NCBI GenBank assembly: GCA_032622095.1
Contig: CP136065.1
Coordinates: 213,262,151 to 213,326,150, forward strand
Direction of reading: 5' to 3'
From: Siphonodentalium dalli
Taxonomy: Eukaryota; Mollusca; Scaphopoda; Gadilida; Siphonodentaliidae
DNA length: 64,000 nucleotides
Position numbers and translations under genes: made by a program. Under the pieces are notes generated by a model, which saw only the letters and a program-made list of their open reading frames with translations, was not told where the DNA came from and made no database searches. Numbering within the stretch: position 1 is the first letter of the stretch; every line of letters begins with the position of its first letter. Shown piece after piece: positions 1-12,503 of this stretch.

Positions 1-962
1 TCAATTTCCTGTTTAATTTCTGTCTATGTGAGTTGAAAGGTACAACAAAGCTAGGGCTGGGGCACTCGGCTACCAAATACATTTCACTTTAATAATCCAC
101 GAATTCTATGCATACAACTTGTCACTTCCCAACAGTATTTGTCATTTCGGGTCCTCACCTCTCGCGTAACATGAGCCGAGCTTTTTGTGAATGAATATAG
201 TCTTAAATACCGGTTCGAATTTCAGAAGCCAATTTGTAAACGTAAATAAATTCTTTTCAAATTACTATCTTTCAAAATGTGGATTGCATAAAATTAGCAC
301 GGTGATTTATTTTGTTACCTTGGTGGCGCGTGAAATACGGTTGCTCGGTAACACGCGAACCAATAAATTCAGTGGTCCAGATGAGCTCACACAATGAATG
401 AATGTGTCATTCCTTGAAGAGTTCCACCCTTCGCCCTGCGATATCGTGTCCGAATAACATAGTCCAATAGACAGCGCTTTGGTAAAGAAAGTGACCCGAT
501 GAAAGTGGTATAAAAATCACAATTTGGTAGAAATCCGCAAGTTGAAACTTTCTTGCCTGCGCCTGCATGCCTTAACATCAGTTGCAAATTTCAGACCTAA
601 ACCAGTAGTTGGTCCTTAAGCCGCCATAAGCCACCTAATGATGCAGAATCTACTTCGATTCCCGACCAGGCTGAGTAACTGTATTCGTGTGTCTGGGCAA
701 TTTTGCCAGTTGCCTAAATGAGGGGTCGGTGGTTTCAACGTGCCGATACGAATTGTCCATTATATAACTAATGCTCTTCTCAAACTTTCCGCCACAAACC
801 AGAAATAACTGACGCAATTGTGTGACCGTGTAATTGTAGCGACGATAGCCACCAACAAGCGGAACAACCACTATTAAATAAACCACAATGCAGTCGTGAC
901 GCAAACGATCGACACATGCAATGCGGTTATAATTGCACAACTAATTTGATATCCGAATCAAT
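1..962. other. No gene recognised
   Basis: AT-rich intergenic or intronic sequence. I see no exon with a plausible splice frame, no tandem repeat and no inverted repeat that I can support. The short open frames here have no recognisable protein character. Confidence 0.5.
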
Positions 963-1458
963 TACAAGAAAACCAATGTCAGAAATGGTAATACGCTCAA
1001 GATCATATATAATATACCCATGATTGTAATTATAGAATATAAAATATATTGGTTTTGCGAATGACCAACTCAGAATTCCGTTAAAATAACAATAACAACC
1101 AGCACCTAATTAACGAACCGGCGGCCGACTCGGCCGTCTCCGACCACAACCCCAATGGGCTGCAGAACGAAACATGTCTATAAAAGTTGAAATATAAGAC
1201 TTACAAATTATCTTTTTCATGTCTTTTATTTGTAATTGTCATAGCTTATCACAAACCAAAAATCAACATTATTGACATAATGTTAACGACAATAAACGAA
1301 ATTGAAATTCCCAACTACACCTTTTACCGGACTCGGCCTCCCATCGCAGTTCGACTTTTAATCCTCCCAAAAATTCCCATTTTTGATATAAATAAAACAC
1401 ACATGCGCCCAGGCGAAACTAGAATCGATACACCAGTATGCACGCGGAGTGCGCGTAA
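963..1458. repeat. Dispersed repeat, copy A
   Basis: This segment is closely matched by 4991-5070 plus 6002-6328. The shared blocks begin with ACAAGAAAACCAATGTC and end near CCAGGCGAAACTAGAATC. Between them both copies carry the string CCGGCGGCCGACTC. The second copy is split by an insertion of about 930 bp, so this one gives the uninterrupted arrangement. No protein or terminal inverted repeat was recognised; the element class is unknown. Confidence 0.7.
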
Positions 1459-2376
1459 TAATCCGTTCCACTTAGCCCTTTCTTTACTACATACTCATTA
1501 ACGAGTAGTTCCCTTAGACAATGTTCAGATAATAATTTCATCAAACTACCATTGAACTTACTATCTGAACATTTCCCACAAATTAATATAAATCTGTACT
1601 TGAATTATGTTTTCATCTATCTGCCGTCTGCTTTTATGGTATGAACATCCCTCCAAATGATGGATAATAGACGTGTCCTGTGTACACTATTATAAGTGAA
1701 TGGGAGACCCCATTCAGCGTAGAAAGGGTTAAAAGGAGGAGTCCACCGCTAAAAATGAACTGAGGGCTTTCCGATAAATGGCAACAAGCCATATTTCCGA
1801 CTAAATCCTGAAAAGTTACCCATAATTCTGCTGTGGTTAAAGAGTCGATTATTTAGAGCATTACTGTATTATACTTCCAGTCATCCATTTAACCGTGTCA
1901 TGACAACCTCGCCCGTTTTAATCTGTATATCGGTGTATCATCGAGCTCTCAAATATGTATCCATAAGCAATCACTCGACAAAAGAGATTACTAAAATAGA
2001 TCACTCGATCTTAACGATATTGCCAGGAATGTATGGCTTTTAGTGGCATTAAAGTACGAAGTGTCTATAAAGCAATCAACGGGTAATAAAGGACACTATA
2101 AAACAGTTAAAGATACCACAAAACAATTCGTTTCCCGGGTAGAATTCCATTGAGGAACGCTTTTAGTAACACGGTGGTGAGAAATATTTCAACAATGTCG
2201 CTTGGTTCCAAACAGAAGAATGATTGTGCACTATACCATTTCCTGTTATGATCAAGCCCGTTCCAATAGAGACGAAAAGAAAACACTCAAAACGTTGGTC
2301 GTCATATATTAGACATGTTTAGTACGAGAACGTCTGATTTCAGACTACAGGCGCTGTCTGTCTCCATATGCCATAT
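1459..2376. other. No gene recognised
   Basis: Unique-looking AT-rich sequence. Nothing supportable was seen on either strand. Confidence 0.45.
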
Positions 2377-3167
2377 GTACAGCCCCGGTTCCATATTCCC
2401 GATTTGCTGTCCCGAATTAGTATATTCGGCACCAATTCGGGACCAGACCAAATCGGCAGCATTCGAGGTAATTCTGGACGAGTTTTATTCCAAAAAGCCG
2501 CCGAACTGATGCCAAATTATGACAAAATTTAATCGTCCCGAACATTGCCGAGTATTCCAGAATGCTTCCGAATTTCTTCCCGAATGATCAAGAATTATCC
2601 CGAACTGCATGATACCGAAATTTCGTGCGAGTGGCTGCCGAATTGCCCAGATTACTACCGACTTACACCGAATTGTTGCCGAATACCCCGAATCAATGCC
2701 GAACTGGTACCGAATTGATGCCGAATAAATACCGAATTGGTATTCAATTGCTGCCGAATGTCCCGAATCTATGCCGAATTTGCATATAAACCGGATATCA
2801 ATATAAAAGCAGCCACACATGGCGAATTCGGGAATAACATACCGAATACTGCCGACTACTCCAGAATATCCACCCGAATATTGCCGACTACTCCAGAATA
2901 GGTGCCGAATGCTCCCGAATTTCTCCCGATGACTAACAATTCGGGAGCGATTCGGCTTGGTTCCCGATAGTTTTGAACATTTCAAAACTGTCGGGAGCGA
3001 GTCCAGAATTGTCCCGAATCGACCCCAATAGCACCGATGTTCGGGGGTAAAAATTCACTTTCCCGACTTGTCCCGAACTTACTCCACGATTTTTGCAAAA
3101 TTATGATTCGGGAGTCATTCGGGAACATTCGGGGTGGGAAATCGGGGATATGGAACCGGGGCTGTAC
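2377..3167. mobile_element. Foldback element with CCGAAT-rich core
   Basis: The two ends form an inverted repeat of about 29 bp (2377-2405 and 3139-3167) with one mismatch; each starts at GTAC followed by AGCCCCGGTTCCATAT. The 730-bp interior is a degenerate array of short words based on CCGAAT and TGCCGAATTG, with the opposite-strand word ATTCGGG near the right side. GTAC may be a target-site duplication or part of the repeat. The long minus-strand open frame inside it is a by-product of the stop-free short repeat, not a gene. It is probably a non-autonomous DNA element; superfamily unknown. Confidence 0.65.
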
Positions 3168-4990
3168 CCGATTCGCATCGTGTTAGAAATCAAAATATAT
3201 CTAATCCGGCCCAGAATAAATATTAATTAATATTCTAATCGGACACCGGGAGACACGTGTGTACGATTATATATTAAAACTTGCATATCTGCGCTAATCC
3301 GGGATGGTGATAACTCTATAATTTATAACACAAGTGATCCACTTTGGTCGTACATAAGTCAAATTCTTCTATTGGGTGGGTGGGTTTGGGGGAGGTTAGG
3401 GAAACGATTCTTTGAAAACACTTCTCCAAATATATCCGTTATTTAGTCAATATTAATCTTCGATTATCCTAAGATCAATCTTAAAAACACTTCTTCTTAG
3501 AAGTCAATATTAAACAATTATTACAAATAAAATAAAATATTAGCTTATAGGTCTTCTTATTTAGCGTCAATTGGCCCCATCAGCATCATAACACATTAGC
3601 AGGACCATTTAACATGTGGTGTGTAAATGGTCTATCCAGAGAATTATAGATAGCACAATCAGTAATGTGTATTATCACATTTGGCCAACATGATCCAACA
3701 AGGGACAGCGAAACAGGTTCGAATCCCGATCGGAGCGACTTTAGAATCAACTCCCAGGGAAGGTGTGTAACCTGACTGTATCTCGGCAAAGTTTCAATTT
3801 CATTTCGGGGGGGGGGGGGGGTCAGCGTTTTCTACGCATATTGTTGTCATTTCCCGGTAAAATTACCCTCTATACGGTCTTTTCTCCACCCTTAAAACTG
3901 CCATTTTGATATGAACTAGCGGGTTAAACGACAACAAATTCAATGAACTGAGAATACAATAATTTTGTTCTCTCGATCACGTTTTAGAACAAGACCTGTT
4001 TTTTGAAAATCTTCGATTAAATAGAGAGGTGCTATTCTGAAAATTGACAATTTGACATCTTGGATATTATGCATGAAATAGATAGTAAATGCTCATACCC
4101 TCAGAATTCGAAGTTGAGAATAAACTGTTTGCCTTTGATATACCAATGGTATAGGCAGTATTTGTATTGCGCAGTTTGAAACCAGCTTTGTGAATTTTTT
4201 ATCTTCAAACTCCCTTCAAATAATCATGCCATTCTTATACTTATAATCTATCCCACGACAAAGATTTAAAGTTGAAATCACAAAGGGTAGGTACTTTCTA
4301 TTAAATCCGCTTAGCCATTTAAAAGACTACGAGATAACAATGTCGTAGGGTTAACAGAGCAAGTACGCCGTGGTTGGTATTATGAGCACCTGTGACGCGA
4401 AATGGTTTAATCAAACCAAACAATATATTCACTTGTAGGCCCCCATCAATTATGACGACTGCGGGTAGCTTCGGCCTAACTGTTTGAATTCCTGTATTTA
4501 CTTTAAACCCAAGCGTCTGTAATTTCCTTGAAAGCACACTTCGTCCCATTCAATCGACGGAGCTTCAATGTGTTTCCCGCACATTCAAAAAGACAGCCCA
4601 TGATAAAGAGGACCGGGTATGAAAAGGCAAGCGAACGAAGAAGTGTTGGTCTAACTAAGTGTATTGATAAAATACGACAAGTCTGTTTACTGTGTGTTGA
4701 ATAATAACTTGAGTAAGCCCTGCCCCTCAAATTTGTTTGTTTTATCGGCAATATTAGGCTTAAGTTACCTCCTTTTCATGCCGAACTGCATTGCGATGAT
4801 GCCTTTCCCGCCTTCTGAATTACTTCTATTGTTGTTATGTTGCCAGTTGCTCATGCATGTATTCCCCCCAGATAACCTCAGTTTTTGGACCGCATATAAG
4901 TCGATACCACACCTTGTCAATTTTGAGGACCCCCCCCCCCCCCTATTCTATTATTCCGCTCCAATGTTTATTTGGATTCCAAGATTAACA
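3168..4990. other. No gene; two long G/C homopolymers
   Basis: The stretch holds a run of about 15 G at 3807-3821 and about 14 C at 4930-4943. A B-box-like string (GGTTCGAATCC) at 3716-3726 lacks a foldable tRNA around it. No exon or element boundary was recognised. Confidence 0.45.
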
Positions 4991-5225
4991 TTTACAAGAA
5001 AACCAATGTCAAACCAAAAGATAATATATTATATACCCATGATTGTAATTATAGAATATAAAATATATTGTTAAAACTAGAGGTGTGACTGTCCCAATGG
5101 GACTAAGGATACCACCCGTGTTTTTAAAATACTAAGATGTTTCGCATGTCAGTAAACATTTAGTTAAAATAATAAAATAACAGTTCCCATTGTAGGTGCA
5201 TAACCATAACCCTAATCTTAAACCT

Positions 5226-5870
5226 ATTGACCGAAAAATGTAGGAATTAAAGCTCGGACAAAATTATGCATGTTGCGAAAATGTTCTAAGTCGAAAAAGG
5301 GGACTAACTCGACAAAAAAAATTCGGACAGACGTCATAATCGCAGGTGCACAGGTTCCCATGGAACTAAATATCAGTGCCAAGATTAAAAAACATTGAAC
5401 TAAAAATGTAGGAATAAAAGTTCGGACAAAATTATGCATGTTGCAAAACATTTTCTAAGTCGAAAAAGGGGGATATCTCCACCAAAAAATGTCGGACAGA
5501 CGTCATAATCGCAGGTGCACAGATTCCCATGGTACTAAATAACAGTGCCAAGATTAAAAAACATTGACCTAAAAATGTAGGAATAAAAGTTCGGACAAAA
5601 TTATGCATGTTGCAAAAAAAATTCTAAGTCGAAAAAGGGGGGATATCTCCACCAAAAAATGTCGGACAGACGTCATAATCGCAGGTGCACAGGTTCCCAT
5701 GGTACTAAATATCTGTCTCAAGTTTAAAAAAAATTGACCTAAAAATGTAGGAATAAAAGCTCGGACAAAATTATACATGTCGAAAAAGGGGGGATAACTC
5801 CACCAAAAAAGTCTGACAGACGTCATAATCGTTCACAGGTTCCCATGGTGATTGATGTCTGTGCCAAGTT
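5226..5870. repeat. Tandem array, ~169-bp unit, about 3.7 copies
   Basis: The string AAAAATGTAGGAAT recurs at 5234, 5402, 5571 and 5741, giving a period of about 169 bp. Each unit also carries CAGACGTCATAATCG and GGTTCCCATGG. The last unit is truncated and runs into the GGAC-rich tract. Open frames on the minus strand repeat with the same period and are not genes. Confidence 0.85.
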
Positions 5871-5973
5871 TCACGGAAAATGATCTTAAAACGACTGAGA
5901 AAAACTCCGGACAAATTTGTGTCCACGGACGGACGGACGACGGACGGACGACGGACGGACAAGCTGATTCCAG

Positions 5974-6004
5974 TATACCCCCACAACTTCGTTGCGGGGG
6001 TATA
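5974..6004. other. Terminal hairpin of nested insertion
   Basis: TATACCCCC(A)CAAC and GTTGCGGGGGTATA pair around a TTC loop with one mismatch. It lies exactly at the right junction of the insertion in repeat copy B, after a GGAC-rich tract. From memory, this layout (GGAC repeats, then a hairpin with CTTCGTTG in its turn) is common at the ends of short dispersed repeats in marine invertebrates. Confidence 0.6.
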
Positions 6005-6324
6005 ATAACAATAACAACCAGCACCTAATTAACGAACCGGCGGCCGACTCTGTCGTCTCCGACCACAACCCCCAGTGGGCTGCAAAACGAAAAATGTTTA
6101 TAAAAGTTGAAATATAAGACTTACAAATTATCTTTTTTATTTCTTTTATTTGTATTTGACATAGCTTGTCACAAACCAAAAATCAACATTATTGACATGA
6201 TAATGTAAAGGACAATAAACGAATTGGAAATTCCGAACTACACCTTTTACCGGACTCCGTCCCAAAAATTCCCATTCCAGGCGAAACTAGAATCTCTACA
6301 TTTTAGTATTCACGCTGAGCGCGA

Positions 6325-6390
6325 AATAATTGATACCGATTGATAAATAATTGATACCGATTGATAAATAATTGATACCGATTGATAAAT
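6325..6390. repeat. 21-bp tandem repeat, 3 copies
   Basis: The string AATAATTGATACCGATTGAT repeats at 6325, 6346 and 6367 with no visible change. It directly follows the end of dispersed repeat copy B. Confidence 0.85.
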
Positions 6391-6903
6391 TATTTATAGC
6401 ATTGATTTCAATAATATACCTGTACAATCTTCTCGATATTAACATTTGCGTAACTCTGATTTAGACCACTGACTCAAACTTAATTATTTAAGTACTGACA
6501 TTTCAGTGAGAAGTGTCATATATTTGAATGAAAAAAGATGTTGCTGGTAGTGCTTTACATATGCAATGTATTTACTTGTAGTTCTCCATTATTATAGAGA
6601 TGCTAAAATTTCACTAGTTTACAAGTTGAATTGAGATGTTAGGATTTTCCATACGTTTTAATATCACTTAAATTTAAGTCTTTTTTTTGTCAGTAGGTTT
6701 TACAGCTGAACAATGACATATATATTTCCTCACCTTTCCTATCGTTCTATTGCATGTCAGGTGGGTATACTTGTATGTGATTAGTTCAGTGTGATATATG
6801 ACGGTGATTGCTCGTGCAATTTTGTCCACGTGATTTAAGTTACCAAATGCTGACTGTATATAAGCAGTATATATGGATGTTAACTGACAGTATTTCTAAA
6901 ACT

Positions 6904-7408
6904 TTAAAGGCACGTGAGGCCTTAGTTGTCGAAAATATTCATATTTGTTCCAATCACCGTAAACAGAAAAAACAGTAAAACACATACAGTTTCGTTCATA
7001 TATATACCATGACCATCGCGTAAACAGCATGTTATCATAAAGACCTACTATATTTTACCTAAACAAGAGCCTGATTGTGTTACAGAAGACAGCACAATGC
7101 TACTGGCTAATCACACACATATGGCATAAACGCTCTTTATTAGTTCCATATCAGGAATTCACCCACAAAGAACGCTCTTTATGTTTACCATCATAATATA
7201 AACAAACACCAGAAACGTAACTTTTTATGCCTTTGTTTACATAACAATGGTCAACCATATGACAATAACATACTGTTTATGCGATATTTCTTATTTGTAT
7301 ACGGACAAAGTCTGTCTACATTTTGATGTTCTTTCTGTTTGTGGCGGTTTTTGACGGTTGGAAATATTTTCACAGGATACCCACCGCCAAGGCCAACCGT
7401 ACCTTTAA
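6904..7408. mobile_element. TTAA-delimited element, family 1, copy 1
   Basis: A ~505-bp element whose inverse copy lies at 42183-42684. Both copies begin and end at TTAA, with short inverted ends of the form TTAAAGGCACG / CGTACCTTTAA. The centre carries the paired AACGCTCTTTAT motif at 7129-7140 and 7171-7182, 42 bp apart. No transposase frame is present, so it is non-autonomous. TTAA termini are the hallmark of piggyBac-type insertion, but the end sequence alone does not prove this superfamily. Confidence 0.75.
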
Positions 7409-7705
7409 GGCCAAAACAATAAAAATGAATATGGAGGAAAATCAATTTTGCGTTGCGGAATAAATGGCCTTTGTGTACCCCTTTACAAATCACCCACCCC
7501 CTAATACGTGTGCGGAACAAAAATAGTCCCCCCCCCCTCCAAAATTTATAGAAAGAAAGGTTACGAAGATCCTGGATTAGATGTGTTTGGTTATCAAATT
7601 ATAAACAAATATGGCGTTGAGTCTGAGCTTCGTGGTCGCATTACCATATGATCGAACTATTATTGGCCAATGATTTCTGTTTCAATTTATAATGTCTTCT
7701 TTGGC

Positions 7706-8055
7706 TTAAAGTGATGTGAAACACTCCGGTAGGATGAACAAATATAAATGGGGGACGATGTTGCTCAAAGTATTTATTTTCACAAATATTAAATCCAAAC
7801 TGACAACACACGCCGTCATTATTATATATTAAATAAATTCAGTGACTCTCGATCGCAGATTATTGCGTCCCGAATCGAGAAGAAAATATTTACAACTGAG
7901 CGTAGTTCAAATGATGTTTTATGTGGAGTGGTACCGTCCATTTGCTTGAGATTTTCGGCGAATTAGTAGAATGCTACATTCCTCCAGTTGGCGTACTGCC
8001 TAAATACTAAATTAACAGTTTAACGCAACCGAACAAGTCCATAATATGTCTTTAA
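7706..8055. mobile_element. TTAA-delimited element, family 2, copy 1
   Basis: Closely related to 45461-45778 and 54482-54843, all in the same orientation. Each starts with TTAAAGTG and the word GTGAAACAC, carries a conserved internal word GCGTCCCGAATCGAG, and ends near ATATG followed by TTAA. No open reading frame is conserved between copies. The inverted terminal similarity is very short, so the class assignment is tentative. Confidence 0.75.
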
Positions 8056-8253
8056 ATGCTCATTTCAATAGCAAACAGTATTCCGATGCGACATCTCAGT
8101 ATTCCAATGTTCAGGTTTGTTTTAACCTGCCTGTCGGATTCTATAGGGGAGGGGGTCTCACGAATTAACACTTTTCCTGGCAATGTGGTGTGTGTGTGGG
8201 TTTAACAAAAATTGTTGTTTGTTCTTACAGGTAAGTTCATACTATAGCCCATC

Positions 8254-8307
8254 ATAAAGAGCGGTTATAGTTTCGTTATGAGCTAGCGATATATATTAAA
8301 GAGCGTT
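8254..8307. repeat. Paired AAAGAGCG motif (42-bp spacing)
   Basis: TAAAGAGCGGTT at 8255 and TAAAGAGCGTTC at 8297 are direct copies exactly 42 bp apart. The same doublet occurs at eight other places in the window (see findings). Function unknown. Confidence 0.6.
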
Positions 8308-8594
8308 CATACATTCTAGGTTTATTTTCATCGTTTTAATTTTAATTGTAGGTGTTTTGTTTGGATTTGGTGACGAATGTGAATAGTGCGGATATAGTAA
8401 CTCACCACGGTATTTGTTAATTGTGCAACAGATTGAGAAGATAGATAAATTTAACGGAACACATCCTGGTGGACCTTTTGTCCCATACACAATTGTTATG
8501 TACATAAATCACAATGCACAATTTGGGCAAACAGGTAGTCTAGATCATATTTCGTGTTCTAGCATAGTCTGAATTAGCAATTTATAAGGTCTAG

Positions 8595-8900
8595 TCATTG
8601 AGGTCGGACACAAATCTCCTTTCGGCGATGGGATAGACCAATGTTACCACGAAATACATTCGAGTTGCTGGCATGAAATAGCCGATGGGTTGGAGCAGAG
8701 TCAAACGCTTTCTTAAAGTCCATATAAATAACATCAACTGGGTTTCTATTATCCACGTCGGAATAGATATGATCCAAGAATTCAATAAGTTGCGTTTTAT
8801 ACGACCTGTTATTTCTGAATCAATGTTGGCAATTCCAGAATAAGTTGTCCCTTTCCATGTGATCAACGAATGGGTCTTTTGTGAATGTATCCACCATTTT
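8595..8900 (-). pseudogene. Non-LTR retrotransposon reverse transcriptase fragment
   Basis: On the minus strand the reading VDVIYMDFKKAFDSAPTHRL (about 8730-8670) matches the conserved RT block with its first catalytic aspartate (YMDF, KAFD) seen in CR1/Jockey-type LINEs. Just upstream in the same frame lie TQLIEFLDHIY and, after an in-frame TGA, a decayed form of the QHGF motif in which the glycine codon has become the stop. Further upstream DPFVDHMER matches the usual lead-in. Downstream the RT frame breaks off after HRL. It is a short, dead, 5'- and 3'-truncated LINE copy; no endonuclease or YxDD region was found. Confidence 0.75.
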
Positions 8901-9011
8901 ACACAAAAATAATTGTCATAGTAAATGATCGATCATTGCCGGGTTCGTGTCGGGTACCCTTTAAAAATATTCGTAGCAGTCTTTGGAATAATTCCTTCCT
9001 CAATTGTGTTA

Positions 9012-9468
9012 TTAAAGACCCACTTAATTTTCGAACCCCCAGATCACATATATAAAATATATGCCGTTTGAAAGAGGAAGCTCCAAAACATTGTATTGTC
9101 AACTTATCCGGTGTAATAAACTGTGAACATGCAGTTTTTGTCGAGTTATTGACGTGTTTTTGTGCTCAAGCTTCATCTGGATTGTAGTGCATAGTGTATT
9201 ATTTTCCATGGAGTGGGAATAGCTCTGTATCTTAAAGCTAGAGTTATTCCACTTCCATTGAAAATACATTTTTAGTTTAAATTCTGTTGCATTCTGGGAG
9301 CCAGAGTTTTCTATTACTCAATGTGCACCTTCTGAGACAGACGTTTCAAATGGTGACGAATTATACTATTTTAATCATATTTTATGGCATAGATTGATAT
9401 TAAAACCGCACTCAAGCTAGGCACTGTGAAAAAATTATCGGTGACTCGAAAATTAAGTGGGCCTTTAA
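9012..9468. mobile_element. TTAA-delimited foldback element, family 5
   Basis: The left end TTAAAGACCCACTTAATTTT and the right end (read on the minus strand TTAAAGGCCCACTTAATTTT) form an inverted repeat of about 25 bp. TTAA lies at both limits (9012-9015 and 9465-9468). The 457-bp element holds no coding frame. Single copy in this window. Confidence 0.65.
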
Positions 9469-10834
9469 ATAACATGAACAATGGAATGATGACTCGTTTG
9501 CAATCCATGAGAAATCTGCATGGCTGTAATGATATCGGGGTTAGAACTGTTTGCAGTATTTGGAGTCGGTTTATATGAAGGGACCTGTTCCATATTTTCA
9601 CAAATTACAGGCTATTCCAATTCTGTAGTTTGAATTTACAACCATGCAGTATTCATAGAATGCTATATTTGGACCAAAATTGGAAGATTTTCCTACCTTT
9701 ATTCAATTTTTAAAATGAAAAAGCATTATTTTGGGTACATATAGGGGAAATAAATATGGGTATATGTATTATGTTACAAATTCCGAACAGTTGGAAACTT
9801 GAAGTATCAGTTGGCAAACACTATCCCAAGTATTACTCAGATTTATCAGAGTTAGTCGGGTTCAATTGAGGTGAGGTTGGACATCTCCCAAAAGAAGACT
9901 CCTTCCACGCCTATGTGTCGTTATCGTATGCAGGAACACGAGGATGGGGCGTGTATACCCCACCCCAACGTTGGGTCAATTTTTTTACAATTGGAAATGT
10001 CATGCCTGTCACAACATTAGTTGGAAATGTTAAATGACATGCAGGTTGAAATTGTTCTCATTGGTTAATTTTCCAACCATTATTTAGTAGGGAACTTATT
10101 ATTTTTTTCTTAGACCAATAGTAGCATATTTTAGAAATGTCCATCAGTTGGAACTTTTCCAACCTTAAGGGCGGGGGTGTCAGGTTGGTAATGTTCAACA
10201 ATTGTAAAGCTTGAGATACCAATTGGATGCAAATTGAATTATGCGAACCTGCATTGGAGTTTGGTCTGGTTTAAGGGGGTATACAGTTGGATATTTCAAA
10301 GTGGATACCCCAACAGTGACCCTCTAGCCACCATGAGTACTAAAGCGATTCATAGACACTAAAAGACCATCATCGATTTTAACTTATCTGTGCACGGTTA
10401 TCGTTCACTCGAGTTGCTTGTCATTCAGCGTGGGGATTAAGATGTCATACAAGAACTCAGGTAGACGCATACGTGCTAATCGTCATTGAGGTTCGCTGTG
10501 CATGCGGGCAGCTCTTGCAAATCACCAATGTTATCTTTAAAATTCCATTGACGCTGCGGGATTGCAACTTAAATTTGGCATGTCAAATCGTTATGATCAG
10601 CACACAATTCCGATACAACGTGAAAAAGGTTTCTATCGATATTATCACAAGCAATTGGCATTCTAGATAACTCATTTATCTACAACACATCATACATTAA
10701 AGCCACATTTGATACCTCAAATTATGATATAGTTTGTTGTACACCCCTGTCCCGTTCCGGTGATCATACAGATCGATAAATAATGCGTTATAGTTTTAAT
10801 CTGGCCTTGTATGCCGCGGAAAGTCTTGTTCAAT
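9469..10834. other. No gene; GTTGGAAA-type dispersed repeat
   Basis: Words around GTTGGAAA recur from 9785 to 10310 and again near 20870-21050 and 29150-29230, suggesting a degenerate dispersed repeat. No boundaries or reading frame could be established. Confidence 0.4.
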
Positions 10835-11128
10835 CATCGTTATCATCACTATCACTCATCATCATCACCATCATCGTCACCAACACCACCACCATCATTA
10901 CCATCAGTATCATCATCTTCGTCATAATCATCTCCACCATCATCATCACCAAATTCATCATCATAATCACCATCACCACCACCACCATCGTCATAATCAT
11001 CACATTCGTCACCACCATCGTCATCACCGTCACCACCATCAGCATCACCACCGTATTCATCATAATCATCATCATCATCATCAAATTCATCACCATAATC
11101 ATCATTGTCATCACCATCACTAGTTGTT
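10835..11128. repeat. Trinucleotide microsatellite (ATC/ACC)n
   Basis: About 290 bp of interspersed ATC, ACC and ATT triplets, followed by (GTTT)n and poly-T. The repeat keeps several frames open on both strands, giving Ile/Thr-rich or Met/Val-rich readings that are not genes. Confidence 0.95.
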
Positions 11129-11130
11129 GT

Positions 11131-12010
11131 CTGTTTGTTTGTTTGTTTGTTTTCTTTTTTTTGCTTCTTTTTTTCTTTCTTTCAGATATACAAAGCCTGT
11201 GGATCGACATTGTGATGTATACTTGTATTTTTTCAACCTGTCGCGTCCCTCCTTCCCAATTGCGTAGACAGTATATAGAGGTCTAAATGAACATATCCGC
11301 TTAATATCACCACACGTGGCATGCATCGCGTTGTTATTAGCCTGCGCTATATATCGCTATATAATAAGTTTTTATACTTGTCAAAGTCAAAGCCAAAGCA
11401 AGTTTGCTGCATTTTCAGTTCGCGGAGAAAAGAGAAAAAACTTTATTTATTACCAGATCAGGAGTAAAATAACAGGGAACGCTCTTTATTTGTCTGAAGA
11501 GATTTCTAAATTCGATGGCTTGCGTAAGGCTTATGTGGTATATTGTTTACAGGTACTCAATCCGATTAAACGCCCCTAAATTACTATTTCTTTGGCTTCG
11601 GGGGTAACAAATATTTGATTCGAGTCGAGGAACCTACCCATCAACGCTCAGAGTGATCAAATATCGATTTTTGAAGTTTGTTATTTAAATTGTTTGTGGC
11701 ACAGAAACACACCGTCAAAAGGATGGTCTCGGTCAAAATTGCGGATGAAGATGGATAACTCTAAAAACAAGTGGTAATACGGCCAAATTTCGTGAATACT
11801 CAAATGATAATACGGCAATATTTCGTTGAACAACATGTTGATAAATAACACGTTTTGGGAAATTTGATACCGAGAGTGGTTAGTATTATTGTGTTGCAAT
11901 TAATCGATTCTAATAACTAAAGCGTATTTTGAAGAAATGTTGTTGTTGTTGTTGTATCTTTATGATATGGGGACCCTCTGGTCGGATTGAGTACCTTTAA
12001 TTGTTTGTTT
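11131..12010. other. No gene recognised
   Basis: AT-rich sequence with one single copy of the CGCTCTTTATT word at 11480 and a (TTG)n tract near 11937-11955. Nothing else supportable. Confidence 0.45.
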
Positions 12011-12025
12011 ATCTACTGATATATT

Positions 12026-12503
12026 AGATCATGCCATGAATCTCTACTATGGCTAACGCCCGTAGAGATTCCACCAGTACAAAACCTTATAAAGTCGAAA
12101 ACATAATGCAGGGAATACGTTTCTGAGTTGTTATATTTTCCTTAATAATGTACTTCACTGTAGATGAAGGTCCCAACTCAAAATTGCATGTTTTTCTATG
12201 ACTTTTGTGAGCCGATATCGCAATAAACATTGAATTAATTACCCATGAGAAATTCCATGATTGTAAGCGACGCAAAGCAAAATCGCTCACAAAGTAACTT
12301 AAATCGTGAAATTTCGAATTGGAACCTTTACCTACAGCGAAGTACATTATTATAAGGAACAGATCATAACTAAGAAATATATCCCCTGTGTTATGTTTTC
12401 GACTTAAAACGGTTCCCTGTCAAAACTTCAAAAAGTTCCAAGGTTTTATACTGGTGGAATATGATCTCTACGCGCGTTAGCCAGAGTAGAGATTCATGGC
12501 ATG
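12026..12503. mobile_element. Long-TIR miniature element, copy 1
   Basis: The ends form a long inverted repeat of about 60 bp that starts GATCATGCCATGAATCTC and extends past CCACCAGTA. A divergent copy in the opposite orientation lies at 38100-38580, sharing the interior as well (for example TTGCGTCGCTTAC and its complement). A 15-bp direct repeat, ATCTACTGATATATT, flanks this copy at 12011-12025 and 12504-12518. No coding frame is conserved. Superfamily not assigned. Confidence 0.75.

Larger units (their letters stand above)
4991..6328. repeat. Dispersed repeat, copy B, split by insertion
   Basis: Left part 4991-5070 and right part 6002-6328 match copy A at 963-1458 in the same orientation. 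The intervening ~930 bp is absent from copy A and holds the 169-bp array, a (GGAC)n-like tract near 5931-5970 and a terminal hairpin, so it looks like a later nested insertion. The inserted piece ends in the hairpin at 5974-6004 directly before the AATAACAATAAC string shared with copy A. Confidence 0.65.

Noticed and set aside
2485-2985. 166-residue minus-strand open frame
   Set aside because: It runs through the CCGAAT word array of the foldback element; the residues repeat with the array and show no domain.
3650-3740. Possible tRNA or tRNA-derived SINE around GGTTCGAATCC
   Set aside because: No matching acceptor stem, anticodon arm or A box could be placed at the right distance.
10783-11286. 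167-residue open frame rich in Ile and Thr, and a Met/Val-rich frame on the other strand
   Set aside because: Both are read from the ATC/ACC trinucleotide microsatellite.
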